Positions 7,753-16,741 are shown, counted from the stretch's first letter. The stretch: 64,000 nt of DNA from Streptomyces tanashiensis (GCF_014648895.1 NZ_BMRZ01000016.1:1-64000); one strand, 5' to 3'. The notes: generated from the sequence alone by a model not told the origin. Program-made: numbers and translations.

Positions 7753-10101
7753 TCAGCTCCTGCCGTGTCGGGTGGCCCATGCGGCGACGTGGGCACGGGA
7801 GGTCAAGCCGAGCTTCGTGAGGACGTGGTCGACGTGCCCTTCGACGGTGCGCGGGGAGATCACCAGCTTCGCGGCGATCTGCTTGTTGGACATGCCTTGT
7901 GCGACCAACTCCGCGACCTGCTGTTCGCGGGGGGTCAGCGGATTGGGCTCGGCCGGTGCGGTGCCGGCCTCGGCGGCAGGCGCGGGTTCCTCCTCGGCGC
8001 CGAGTGCGTAGTCGACCGCGTCGTCGAGGTCGAAGGCGAAGCCCCGGGCCACCCTCGCCTCGAACACGGCTTCTCCGAGTCCCTGCTTGATCTGCGAGGT
8101 GGCGGTGTCGACGAGGGCGGACTCGGCGTCGTTGACGAACTCGGAAATGCCGAACACCCGGGAGATCCGTCGGCGTGCTCCGAGCAGGACGGCAGCGCGT
8201 GCGACATCGCCGGCAGCCGCTGTTGAGCACAACAAGATCCCTAGAGCGGTCGACAGGCCGAGCGGGTTGTTGAACTCGCGCGCGATCCTCATGGCCTTGC
8301 GCGTGTACGTGATCGCGGAGGTGTTCTCACCGGCGCCGTACTCGGCAACGGCCCTACCGATCAGTGCCCAGGACAGGTTGAATCGCTCACCGAACTCGAC
8401 ATTGCAGCGCTGCGCCTGCTCGAAGGCGGAGACCGCCTCGTCGTAGTCGCCTGATATCGCGTGCGCGACGGTCAGAATGGTGAGCGAGGCTACGCGCTCG
8501 CGACCTCCGGCGTACTCCGGGCAGGCAAGGGCCTCCCTCTCGTGGCCGATCGTCGCGACGAAGTCGCCGCGGGCCAGCGCCAGCTCCGCACCGACAGCGA
8601 GAGCACGTGCGTGGAGCAGAGGATCGTGCAGCCGACGTGCCAGCGTCAGGCCTTCCTCCCGGGCAGCCTCCCCGGCAGCGAGGTCACTCTGCTGGGCACA
8701 GATCGAGGCGAGGTTCCGCAGGGACGTGGCGCGTGCCGGTGTCGGCTCCCCGTTCGCGGCCAGGGCACGCTCCAGCCACGCCCGCCCCTCGGCCATTTGG
8801 CCGGTGCCGTGCCAGTACTGCAGGAGGGCGGCGGTGAACCTGAGTCCGGCGTGTTCCTCACCTGGTGTGGAGAGGCAGTACTCCATGGCGGCGCGCAGGT
8901 TCCGGTAGTCGCGGCGCAGACGGCGTGACCACGACAGCTGGTCGGGTCCGTACCACTGGGCTGCCATCTGCTCGGCGAGCTGGAGGTACCAGTCGCGGTG
9001 GCGGCGGACCAGTGCTGCTTCTTGGCCTGTGTCGCGCAGCCGGGTGCGTCCGTACTGGGCCAGGGTCTCGAGCAGCCGGTACTGCGCCTGCCCGAGATGT
9101 TCCTCCTGGACGAGGACCGATTTGTCCAGCAGCCCGGCGACCAGCGTCATGACCGTCTCGGGGGGCAGGTCCTCGCCGGAGCAGACTCCTTCGGCCGCGT
9201 CGAGGGAGAACCAGCCGGCGAAGACCGAGACGCGTGCCCACAGCAGCTGCTCCTGCGGCGAGCAGAGCTCGTAGCTCCAGTCGATTGCCGCCTCAAGGCT
9301 GCGGTGGCGGGCCGGTGCCGTGCGGTCGGGGGTGTGCAGGGAGCCGATGCGCTCCTCGAAGCCCTTCACGAGCTGTCCCGGGGTGAACATCCGGGTCTGG
9401 ACCGCGGCCAGCTCGATGGCCAGCGGCAGGCCGTCCAGCCGGCGGCACAGCCGCGCCACGTCGGGCCAGACCTCCCTGGCCAGAGGGGCCCCACGGACCG
9501 CGGCGGCTCGTTCCGCGAACAGCACCAGCGCCGGGTACTCAGGGGTTCCGGGCGAGCTGCGGGCGAACTCCTCGTCGGAGTCCGGATCCGAGGCCGGGAC
9601 GGACAGTGGTGGCACCCGCCACGTGTGCTCACCGGTGACCCACAACCGTTCGCGGCTCGTCGCGAGCACCCGTACCTGCGGAGCCTGGCGGATGACGGAG
9701 TTGATGAGTGCCGCGCACTCTTCGACGACCTGCTCGCAGTTGTCGAAGACCAGCAGTACCTGCCGCTCATGCAGGAAGCCCGTGACGATCTCTGCCGGAT
9801 CACGGTCTGACTGGTCGTGGATCTCCAGGGCCTCCACCACGACGGAGCCCAGTGCCGACCGATCCGACACCGAGGAAAGGTCGAGGAACCACACCCCGTC
9901 CGAGAACGCCCGACGAAGTTCTGTCGCCACACGCATCGCCAGCCGTGTCTTGCCGACACCGCCGACGCCCGTCAGGGTCACCACTCGGGCCTCGGACAGC
10001 GCGGCTCTGACCGTGTCGATCTCCTGTCGCCGCCCCACGAAGCTCGTCAACTCGACAGGCAGGCCGGCGCCACCCCAGCGGGTTCGGACGGGAGTGGCCA
10101 T
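7753..10101 (-). CDS. LAL-like transcriptional regulator: ATPase domain, TPR-like middle, LuxR HTH (paralog 1)
   Basis: This 782-residue regulator starts PVELTSFVGRRQEI and has Walker A GVGGVGKTR near residue 40 and VLLVFDNCEQVVEECAAL as Walker B. A long helical TPR-like region fills about residues 350-700. The C-terminal LuxR helix-turn-helix is LTPREQQVAELVAQGMSNKQ followed by VISPRTVEGHVDHVLTKLG. The ATG at 10101 is set by the promoter just upstream, which gives a nearly leaderless transcript; the long N-terminal frame extension covers the promoter and is rejected. It closely matches the regulator at 14360-16705. Its targets are unknown; the orphan binding-protein gene lies directly upstream on the same strand. 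Confidence 0.87.
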   Translation of the reverse strand: MATPVRTRWGGAGLPVELTSFVGRRQEIDTVRAALSEARVVTLTGVGGVGKTRLAMRVATELRRAFSDGVWFLDLSSVSDRSALGSVVVEALEIHDQSDRDPAEIVTGFLHERQVLLVFDNCEQVVEECAALINSVIRQAPQVRVLATSRERLWVTGEHTWRVPPLSVPASDPDSDEEFARSSPGTPEYPALVLFAERAAAVRGAPLAREVWPDVARLCRRLDGLPLAIELAAVQTRMFTPGQLVKGFEERIGSLHTPDRTAPARHRSLEAAIDWSYELCSPQEQLLWARVSVFAGWFSLDAAEGVCSGEDLPPETVMTLVAGLLDKSVLVQEEHLGQAQYRLLETLAQYGRTRLRDTGQEAALVRRHRDWYLQLAEQMAAQWYGPDQLSWSRRLRRDYRNLRAAMEYCLSTPGEEHAGLRFTAALLQYWHGTGQMAEGRAWLERALAANGEPTPARATSLRNLASICAQQSDLAAGEAAREEGLTLARRLHDPLLHARALAVGAELALARGDFVATIGHEREALACPEYAGGRERVASLTILTVAHAISGDYDEAVSAFEQAQRCNVEFGERFNLSWALIGRAVAEYGAGENTSAITYTRKAMRIAREFNNPLGLSTALGILLCSTAAAGDVARAAVLLGARRRISRVFGISEFVNDAESALVDTATSQIKQGLGEAVFEARVARGFAFDLDDAVDYALGAEEEPAPAAEAGTAPAEPNPLTPREQQVAELVAQGMSNKQIAAKLVISPRTVEGHVDHVLTKLGLTSRAHVAAWATRHGRS

Positions 10102-10108
10102 ATTCGGA

Positions 10109-10137
10109 ACGTTAAGTCGGCTCAGCAGACACGTCAA
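10109..10137 (-). promoter_or_regulatory. Promoter of LAL regulator 1
   Basis: On the minus strand TTGACG (10137-10132), 17 bases, TAACGT (10114-10109), a good housekeeping-type promoter. The ATG follows 7 bases after the -10, so the message is expected to be leaderless. Confidence 0.7.
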
Positions 10138-10366
10138 AAGGATCGGCCGGCGCCTGCCTCGGGCCGGCTGCTGGTGTGTCGGACTGCTGGAAAGTCGGAT
10201 CGGTCTTCGCGGCCGGATCGTCCGGCGTGACTGCTGGCCTGCGTGACGTGCAGGACTAGGATAGAATCCTCCTCCCTCAGGCCTGAAGTGTGCCGGCGTA
10301 GGGGCGAGAACCGCTCTGCCGGACGAGTCGTCCTCGGGCCCGATGGCCGTCCTTCGCCTGACGCGA

Positions 10367-11629
10367 CTACTCGGCCTTCCTGGCGTCACCGGCTATCACC
10401 TCCAGGGTGGTGGCGGGGCTGCCGCCGGAGGTCATCGCAGTGCCTATGTTTCGCTTGATGCTGTCGCTCACCACGGCCCACGAGTTCTTGCCGACGGGGG
10501 GCAGCTCCGAGGCCGGCAGCTCCTCCAGGAACTTCCTCAGGTCTTCGTGCTCGACATCCGCTTTCATCTGCTCGGTCACCGTCACGGTGACGGGCAGCAG
10601 ATTGTTGCGAGTCGCGAATTCCCTTACGTTCTCGTCCTTGAAGACGAAGTTGAGGAAGGTGCCCAGTTCCTTGCGGAGCCCGTTCCGCTTGAACGCCATC
10701 ATCCAGTCGACCGCCGCGGGTGCCGGAGTGCTCTCGCCGCTGCGACTCGGCACAGGTGCTACACCGACTCTGATCCCTGCAGCCTTCGCAGCCTGCAGCA
10801 AGGAGGGATGCCCGTTGACCATGCCCGCCTCGCCACGCAGGAACGCCGCGTAGGCGTCCCTGCGGTTGAGCTTGTTCACCGGGACGGGACCGGTGAGCCC
10901 CTCCGCGACGAGGTTCTCCCTCAGCCATTTCAAGCTGTTGAGGTTGTTCTTCGAATTGATTGCGTACGACCCGGTGGAGTTGGTGTATCCGCCTTCGCCT
11001 CCCAGCATCCAGGCCATCGCCTCGATCTCCGCCTCCTCGGGTCCCAGCGGCACGGCTATCGGGTACGAGACGCGCGTGCGGGTGTTCAGCTTCTGCGCCG
11101 CCGCCTTCAGCTCGTCCCAGGTCTTCGGGGGGTTGCGGATGCCTGCCTCTGCGAACAGATCCTCGTTGTAGAAGAGGAGCCTCGTCGAGGCCGTGAACGG
11201 CATGGCGTACTGGGTCCCGTCGTGTTCTCCCGCGATGGCGAACGAGCGTACGAAGTTCGACTGCACGGGGATGGAGACCAGGCTGTCGACGGAATAGAGA
11301 TCGCCTCGCTCTGCGAAGTCGGCGTACGACTTCAGCTGCGCCAGGTCCGGCGCCTGTCCTGCCTTGGCCATGGCGGCGACTTTGCCGTCCACGTAGTCCC
11401 AGGGCTCGACGTCCACCTTGACCTTGATGTCGGGATGCGCGGCCTCGAATGCGGTGATCAGATCGTTCCAGTACTGCTCGGTGTTGTCGGACTGGCCCCT
11501 CACCTCGTAATCGGCCACCACCAACCGCAGGGTGACTCCGTCGACGTACTCGTCGGTGCAGCCTGCGGTGGAGACGGAGAGAAGCAGTGCGGTGGTGGCC
11601 GCTGTCAGGATATGGCGGTGCCTCGGCAC
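10367..11629 (-). CDS. Orphan extracellular sugar-binding lipoprotein (ABC importer family 1 type)
   Basis: This is a 420-residue protein from a GTG at 11629, preceded by GAAGGTGG. A signal peptide (ILTAATTALLLSVSTAGC) ends in a lipobox Cys at about residue 24. The mature part is a UgpB/MalE-like binding protein: LRLVVADYEVRGQ, WNDLITAFEAAHPDIKVKV, PPKTWDELKAAAQKL and MAWMLGGEGGYTN. No permease or ATPase lies next to it, so its partner must be encoded elsewhere, or the protein may act as a sensor for the neighbouring regulators. An in-frame extension upstream to 11812 was rejected because the lipoprotein signal begins only at the GTG. Confidence 0.83.
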   Translation of the reverse strand: MPRHRHILTAATTALLLSVSTAGCTDEYVDGVTLRLVVADYEVRGQSDNTEQYWNDLITAFEAAHPDIKVKVDVEPWDYVDGKVAAMAKAGQAPDLAQLKSYADFAERGDLYSVDSLVSIPVQSNFVRSFAIAGEHDGTQYAMPFTASTRLLFYNEDLFAEAGIRNPPKTWDELKAAAQKLNTRTRVSYPIAVPLGPEEAEIEAMAWMLGGEGGYTNSTGSYAINSKNNLNSLKWLRENLVAEGLTGPVPVNKLNRRDAYAAFLRGEAGMVNGHPSLLQAAKAAGIRVGVAPVPSRSGESTPAPAAVDWMMAFKRNGLRKELGTFLNFVFKDENVREFATRNNLLPVTVTVTEQMKADVEHEDLRKFLEELPASELPPVGKNSWAVVSDSIKRNIGTAMTSGGSPATTLEVIAGDARKAE

Positions 11630-12450
11630 GGTGTTACCACCTTCTTGTATGCGGGAACTGACGGCAGAATGGGCCGCCTCGCCGCCGGATGTGGAGGAGG
11701 CGGGAAGCTCGTGGTGCGACGTGACGGATCCGATCAGCACGGAGGAGAGCCCGGACGACAGGGCGACGGGCACGGTGGCGATGATTGAGCGGGCGAACAG
11801 CGGTGAGGCCACGGAGTTCTCCGTAGGCCCGCCGCGTCACTGATTCGGGACCCAAGTGAGGGGTGTGGTGACCCGCATCTTGGAACTGCGCCGGACGGTC
11901 TACGAGGTCATCGCCGGCCGCAATGGCGATCTCGCACGCTTGTCGACAGACCGCGTACGTCCCTGGTGTGGGCGCTCGCTCCACCCCAAGTCGGCGTCCG
12001 CGCAGTCGGGTTGGAGACCCCGGCGGTCAGCGAGCATAGCACCGGGTTCCGCTTGCCGTGGCGATCGGTTCATCGCATCGGATCCCTCGGCCGTTCCCAC
12101 GCAATCATCGGTGCCGCCGCGGATGAATAGGTACCTGCCCGTATTGTTCCGCCGGCGGCCAGGTGCTCTTGTGGGACATGTCCAGCCCGTCCTTCAGGTC
12201 GGACCGAGGGTCTCACCGCAGGGAGTCGCCATGAACCGTCCTCCGTGCTCCCGGCCTCCGTAGGGTCGCTCGCCCTCGGGCTCCGGCAGCCCCTCGCCCG
12301 CCGTCCGACGGCGGTGCTCCTCAGCGACGGCCCGCGGTCGCCGTCCCGCCCTGACCGGCGCGGCCGTGGGCCGTCTTCCATGCCAAGACGGCTTCATCAA
12401 GGTGCGATCCCTTCCCTGTTCGTCGCTGATGAACGATTCCGCATCAGAGT
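11630..12450. other. Long intergenic stretch, no credible gene
   Basis: Between the divergent orphan binding-protein gene and the secreted-protein promoter no frame shows both a ribosome site and protein-like composition. The minus-strand frame 11812-11630 encodes a short hydrophobic segment (PLFARSIIATVPVALSSG) in frame with the lipoprotein, possibly chance or the remains of a membrane protein. The lipoprotein promoter must lie at about 11640-11850, but no convincing boxes were found. Confidence 0.4.
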
Positions 12451-12482
12451 GTTGACTCTGTAAAACAATTGGATTTACAGTC
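12451..12482 (+). promoter_or_regulatory. Promoter with embedded ROK-type operator (copy 2)
   Basis: TTGACT at 12452-12457, an 18-base spacer and TACAGT at 12476-12481, facing the secreted-protein gene. The spacer contains GTAAAACAATTGGATTTAC exactly as in the importer promoter at 4870-4901; only 2 bases of 32 differ, both just after the -35. The orientation relative to the target gene is also the same. The transcript would have a leader of about 340 bases. Confidence 0.82.
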
Positions 12483-12513
12483 CTCGTCACCGGAGCGGCC
12501 GCAGTGCAGGAAG

Positions 12514-12586
12514 GCTCGCGATGGACGTGGACCGCCTGGGCTGTGGCCCCTGAGGCGGTCCAAGGACTTCGGGAGAAGTCGCGAGC
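12514..12586 (+). other. Nested inverted repeats in the mRNA leader
   Basis: An outer stem GCTCGCGA/TCGCGAGC (12514-12521 with 12579-12586) encloses an inner stem TGGACCGCCT/AGGCGGTCCA (12528-12537 with 12553-12562). Both are perfect. They begin about 26 bases after the predicted transcription start, inside the long untranslated leader of the secreted-protein gene. It could be an mRNA stability or attenuation element; the function is not known. Confidence 0.5.
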
Positions 12587-12827
12587 TGGTCCCGGACTCC
12601 GTCCCCACTCAGAACTCCTCAGGTTCTCGACGTCACTACTGGTACGCCGCAGGCCGCAGCCACGGCGGCCGACACCAGTGCGATGCGTCGATCGCCCGAG
12701 GAAGCACACGGGCCGCCTGCCTTTCACCGCGTATCGGTGGCGGCCCCCTCGCACCGGTCCCCCTCGCCGGCGCGTCACCCCGGAAGGTCCAGCACCACAC
12801 CCCCGCCTCACCAAACAAGGAGCCGCC

Positions 12828-14297
12828 ATGTCCGGAATCAGCCGTCGTCACATCAACCGGGGCGCGCTGAGCGTCATCGGACTGTGTCTGGCCGCTACCG
12901 CGTTGCCCGCGGGAGCGAGCACCGTGCTCCTGGCCAGCCCCGCCAGCGCGGCGACCAGTACGGTTGTCCCGATCGACTTCTCCTCGCTGACCCAGCCCAC
13001 CGACGCCATCTCCAACCAGGTCGCCACGGTCCTGCGCAACAGCAACAAGTTCGCGGTGACCACCTGGTGGGACACCACGAAGAACTTCGACGCGCAGACC
13101 GGCGCGTACCTGGACTTCGGCGGCACCGGTGAGAACAACATCCGCCCGGGGGCCGCGCAGGCCTTCGGTCTGGCGACCGCGCTGAGCATGGGCGTGTACT
13201 CGCCGACCCAGACCGGTGTGACCAAGGCTGCGGCAGAGGCGATGACGGTCAAGCTGATCAGCTCGCTGGCCTACCGGCACAAGGTCAACCTGGGCAGCAC
13301 CGGCTGGGGCGACCACTGGCAGAGCGCACACTGGACGGCCTTCGCGGGCACCGCCGGCTGGCTCATGTGGGACAAGCTGTCCACCACGGACCGCGAGAAT
13401 GTCCGCAAGATGGTGGAGTACGAGGCCAACCGCTACAACAACTACCAGCCCGGCTACTACCGCAACGCCGACGGCACCTACGCCTCCCCCGGCGACACCA
13501 AGGCCGAGGAAGTCGCCTGGAACAACACCGTCCTCGCCCTGGCTGCCTCGATGATGCCCGACCACGCCAACAAGGCGACCTGGATGAAGCAGGTCGTCGC
13601 GCTCTCGCTCAAGGCCAACTCCCGGCCCTCGGACGTTGGCACCGGCGCGGACGCGTGGAAGAGCGTCAACGGCTTCAAGCTCGGCAGCATGGCCGGCTCC
13701 AACGTCAACCAGGACGGCACCGTGGTCAACCACGACCTCGTCCACCCCGACTACATGGAGTCGTTCGCGATCAACCTCAGCGGCGCGCTCACGCTGGGCC
13801 TGTCCAAGCAGGACACCCCTTACGCCGTGCGCCGCAGCTACGACCGCATGTACGACGCCCTCGTCGACCTCAACTTCCCCGCCGGCACCATGCCCTACAC
13901 CGACCCCAAGATGGCGGGCAAGACGTTCAGGGCGCCCGGCGGGAAGATCTACGCGGGCACCAACACCAACCCGACCGACAACAGCGACATCTACTACCCC
14001 ATGGGCAACGACTGGGGAACCTCCCGACGCATGCAGTTCGCCACCATGGACGTCTTCGCCGACAGCTTCAAGGAAGACGGCCTCGCCAGCGTCAAGGGCG
14101 CCACATGGGCTGCCCAGCACCTCAACAAGGTTCAGAAGATGCAGGAAAGGTCCGCGGACCGACGCACCTACACCAGCGCGGGCGAGGACTACTACCCCGG
14201 CCGGGAAGAGTGGGTCTCGCACCACGCCGCCTGGGCCTACCTCGCCCGAGTCATCAGCTCCAACGGCATGTACAACGTCACCCAGGCCGCCTACTGA
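12828..14297 (+). CDS. Secreted protein of unrecognised family, possibly an alpha-toroid carbohydrate-active enzyme
   Basis: This 489-residue exported protein has an N-terminal signal (ISRRHINRGALSVIGLCL... to an A-S-A-A type cleavage near residue 45) whose RR pair suggests Tat export. The mature part is rich in Trp, Tyr and Asn with many amphipathic helices, for example GWGDHWQSAHWTAFAGTAGW and VAWNNTVLALAASMM, and a striking NQDGTVVNHDLVHPDYMES. This looks like the (alpha/alpha) barrel of some lyases and hydrolases, but I do not recognise the family and assign no reaction. AAGGAG precedes the ATG. Its promoter is a near copy of the importer promoter, so it probably releases or processes the imported sugar. 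Confidence 0.75.
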   Translation: MSGISRRHINRGALSVIGLCLAATALPAGASTVLLASPASAATSTVVPIDFSSLTQPTDAISNQVATVLRNSNKFAVTTWWDTTKNFDAQTGAYLDFGGTGENNIRPGAAQAFGLATALSMGVYSPTQTGVTKAAAEAMTVKLISSLAYRHKVNLGSTGWGDHWQSAHWTAFAGTAGWLMWDKLSTTDRENVRKMVEYEANRYNNYQPGYYRNADGTYASPGDTKAEEVAWNNTVLALAASMMPDHANKATWMKQVVALSLKANSRPSDVGTGADAWKSVNGFKLGSMAGSNVNQDGTVVNHDLVHPDYMESFAINLSGALTLGLSKQDTPYAVRRSYDRMYDALVDLNFPAGTMPYTDPKMAGKTFRAPGGKIYAGTNTNPTDNSDIYYPMGNDWGTSRRMQFATMDVFADSFKEDGLASVKGATWAAQHLNKVQKMQERSADRRTYTSAGEDYYPGREEWVSHHAAWAYLARVISSNGMYNVTQAAY

Positions 14298-14316
14298 CGG
14301 GACCCTCCGCCGCGAC

Positions 14317-14346
14317 GACGGTCCGCTGGTTCTCCAGCGGACCGTC
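14317..14346. terminator. Shared hairpin between convergent genes
   Basis: A perfect 13-bp stem GACGGTCCGCTGG/CCAGCGGACCGTC with loop TTCT, placed between the secreted-protein stop (14297) and the stop of the minus-strand regulator (14360). Confidence 0.8.
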
Positions 14347-14359
14347 CGCGGCCCCCGCT

Positions 14360-16705
14360 TCAGCCCTGCCGGACTTTCCAGGCGGCGATGTGGGCACGGG
14401 AGGTGAAGCCGAGCTTCGTGAGGATGTGCTCGACGTGCCCTTCCACGGTCCGTGGGGACAGCACGAGCTGCGCGGCGATCTGCTTGTTCGACATGCCCTG
14501 TGCCACCAGCGCTGCGACCTGTTCCTCCCGTGGGGTCAGCGTGCCGGCCGGGTCCTGTTCCTGTGTGCTGCTCGTCCGGGTGGCAGGTGCGGATTCGTCT
14601 TCGATGCCGAGTGCGTAGTCGAGCGCACCGTCGAGATCGTGGGCGAAGCCGCGGGCCACGGCCGTCTCGAAGAGAGCCTCGCCGAGTTGCGCTCTGATCC
14701 GTGCGGTAGCCGCGTCGATCATGTCCGACTCGGCGGGGGCGGCGACCCCCGCGATGCCGAGGGCGTGGCGGACCCGTTGACGCGCTCCGAGAAGTACGGC
14801 AGCGCGTACGAGATCGCCCTCGGCCGCCGTGGAGTGCAGCAGGAGAGTGAAGGCCGCGGACAGCGCGAACACGCTGTCGAACTCACGTGCGATCCGAATG
14901 CACTCCCGGGTGTACATGATCACTGAGGAGTGCGCCCTTACGCCGAGTTCCGCGGCAGCCCGACCGACCAGCGCCCAGGACACCCTGAAGGAGTCCCCGG
15001 ACTCCGCCCTGCAGCGTTCGGCCTCCGTGTGCGCGCGGACGGCTTCCTCGTAGTCGCCGAGCAGCGCGTGCCCGACGGTCAGCATGGTGAACGATGTCAC
15101 CCGGGAGGGATCCGTGGCGTATTCGGGACGCGCCAACGCCTCATTCGAACGGGCGATCGCTGCGGCGTAGTCTCCGCGGGCCAGCGCCAGCTCCGCCTCG
15201 GTGGCGATGATGCGCGCGTCCATGAGCGGGTCGCGCAGGTGACGCGCCAGAGCCCGGGCATCGCGCAGGGTCGCCTCGGCGGCGGCAGGTTCCTCTTGTT
15301 GGCTGTAGATCCAGGCCAGATTCCGCAGGGACATGACGCGTTCCCAGGTCGGTTCGGCGTCCCCTGCCAGGGCTGCCTCCAGCCACCGCCGGCCCTCGGC
15401 CAGCTGGCCGCCGCCTTCATACCAGTACTGCAGCAGCGCGGCGGTGAACCTCAGCGCCACCCGTTCCTCCCCGGGCGTGGAAAGGCAGTACTCGAAGGCG
15501 ACGTTCATGTTCGCCCGCTCGCGGCGCAGCCGCCGCGACCACGCCAACTGGTCCGCATCGTAGGAGTGCGCGAAGCTCTGCTCGGCGAGCTGGAGGTACC
15601 AGTCCCGGTGGCGTCGGGCCAGTTCCCCCTCCCCGCCTGCCTCGCGTAGCCGGGTGCGACCGTAGTGGGCCAGGGTCTCCAGCTGCCGGAACTGCACCTC
15701 CCCGAGCTGTTCCTCGTGGACCAGGAGCGACTTGTCGATCAGCCCGCTGACCAGATCCACGACCTTCTCACCGGGCAGGTCGTCGCCGGAGCAGACGCCT
15801 GCGGCCGACTCCAGGCTGAACGGGCCGGCGAACACCGACGCCCGTACCCACAGCAGCCGCTCCTCGGGCGAGCACAGTTCGTAGCTCCACTCGATCGCCG
15901 CCTCCAGGCTGCGGTGCCGGGCCGGCACCGAGCGGTCGCGCGTGGCGAGGGAGCCGAGCCGCTCGTCGAAACGCCGGATGAGTTGACTCGGCGAGAGCAT
16001 CCGTGACTGGACCGCGGCCAGCTCGATACCCAGGGGCAGGCCGTCCAGTCTGCGGCACAACCGTGCCACCTCGGCCCAGTCCCGGCTGGCCACGGGGCCT
16101 CCGCCGACCGCGGCGGCCCGCTCGGCGAAGAGCATCAGCGCCGGATATTCCGAAGGTCCCGGCACACCTTGAGGGAATTCCCCGTCGGCGTCCGGCTCCG
16201 GCACGGACAGCGGCGGTACCCGCCACACGTGTTCACCGGTGACCCACAGCCGCTCGCGGCTTGTCGCCAGTACCCGCACCTGGGGAGCCCGTCGAATCAC
16301 GGAACTGACGAGGGCCGCGGTCTCGGCGACGATGTGCTCGCAGTTGTCGAAGACAAGCAGCATCTGGCGTTCACACAGGAAGTCCGTGATGATCTCCGCG
16401 GCCTCATGGCCCGATTCGCCGTGGATCCGGAGAGTGTCCAGCACCATCGAGTCTAGCGTCGGGCGATCTATCGCCGCGGACAGGCCGATGAAGGCCACAC
16501 CGTCCGTGAAAGCCCGACGCAGTTCCGTGGCCACCTTGAGGGCCAACCGTGTCTTTCCGATACCACCGACACCCGAGAGAGTCACGACCCGAGCGTCCGA
16601 CAGCGCCTTCTTGACCGCTGCGGCTTCCTGCTGCCGCCCCACGAAACTCGTCAGCTCTGCCGGCAGGCCGATCTCACCCCAGTGGTGGCCCGCAGGAGTG
16701 GTCAT
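14360..16705 (-). CDS. LAL-like transcriptional regulator: ATPase domain, TPR-like middle, LuxR HTH (paralog 2)
   Basis: This 781-residue paralog of the 7753-10101 protein has the same build and almost the same length. It shows PAELTSFVGRQQEAAAV at the start, Walker A GVGGIGKTR, MLLVFDNCEHIVAETAAL, VRVLATSRERLWVTGEHVWR, a helical middle, and a C-terminal LuxR helix-turn-helix (LTPREEQVAALVAQGMSNKQ, SPRTVEGHVEHILTKLG). The ATG at 16705 follows a promoter by 7 bases, again giving a nearly leaderless message. The two paralogs bracket the orphan binding protein and the unknown secreted protein, which suggests a block duplication or a shared sensing role. The ligand is unknown. Confidence 0.87.
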   Translation of the reverse strand: MTTPAGHHWGEIGLPAELTSFVGRQQEAAAVKKALSDARVVTLSGVGGIGKTRLALKVATELRRAFTDGVAFIGLSAAIDRPTLDSMVLDTLRIHGESGHEAAEIITDFLCERQMLLVFDNCEHIVAETAALVSSVIRRAPQVRVLATSRERLWVTGEHVWRVPPLSVPEPDADGEFPQGVPGPSEYPALMLFAERAAAVGGGPVASRDWAEVARLCRRLDGLPLGIELAAVQSRMLSPSQLIRRFDERLGSLATRDRSVPARHRSLEAAIEWSYELCSPEERLLWVRASVFAGPFSLESAAGVCSGDDLPGEKVVDLVSGLIDKSLLVHEEQLGEVQFRQLETLAHYGRTRLREAGGEGELARRHRDWYLQLAEQSFAHSYDADQLAWSRRLRRERANMNVAFEYCLSTPGEERVALRFTAALLQYWYEGGGQLAEGRRWLEAALAGDAEPTWERVMSLRNLAWIYSQQEEPAAAEATLRDARALARHLRDPLMDARIIATEAELALARGDYAAAIARSNEALARPEYATDPSRVTSFTMLTVGHALLGDYEEAVRAHTEAERCRAESGDSFRVSWALVGRAAAELGVRAHSSVIMYTRECIRIAREFDSVFALSAAFTLLLHSTAAEGDLVRAAVLLGARQRVRHALGIAGVAAPAESDMIDAATARIRAQLGEALFETAVARGFAHDLDGALDYALGIEDESAPATRTSSTQEQDPAGTLTPREEQVAALVAQGMSNKQIAAQLVLSPRTVEGHVEHILTKLGFTSRAHIAAWKVRQG

Positions 16706-16712
16706 ACCTGGA

Positions 16713-16741
16713 ACGATAGGTCCGTCCCAAAATCGCGGCAA
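16713..16741 (-). promoter_or_regulatory. Promoter of LAL regulator 2
   Basis: On the minus strand TTGCCG (16741-16736), 17 bases, TATCGT (16718-16713), and the ATG 7 bases later. The arrangement matches the promoter of paralog 1 at 10109-10137. Confidence 0.6.

Noticed and set aside
11630..11812. In-frame extension of the orphan lipoprotein with a hydrophobic stretch
   Set aside because: The lipoprotein signal and a good ribosome site start at 11629; an added 61 residues would bury the signal peptide.
12636..14225. 529-residue minus-strand frame opposite the secreted protein
   Set aside because: Val/Gly/Arg-rich shadow; the plus strand has a ribosome site, signal peptide and promoter.
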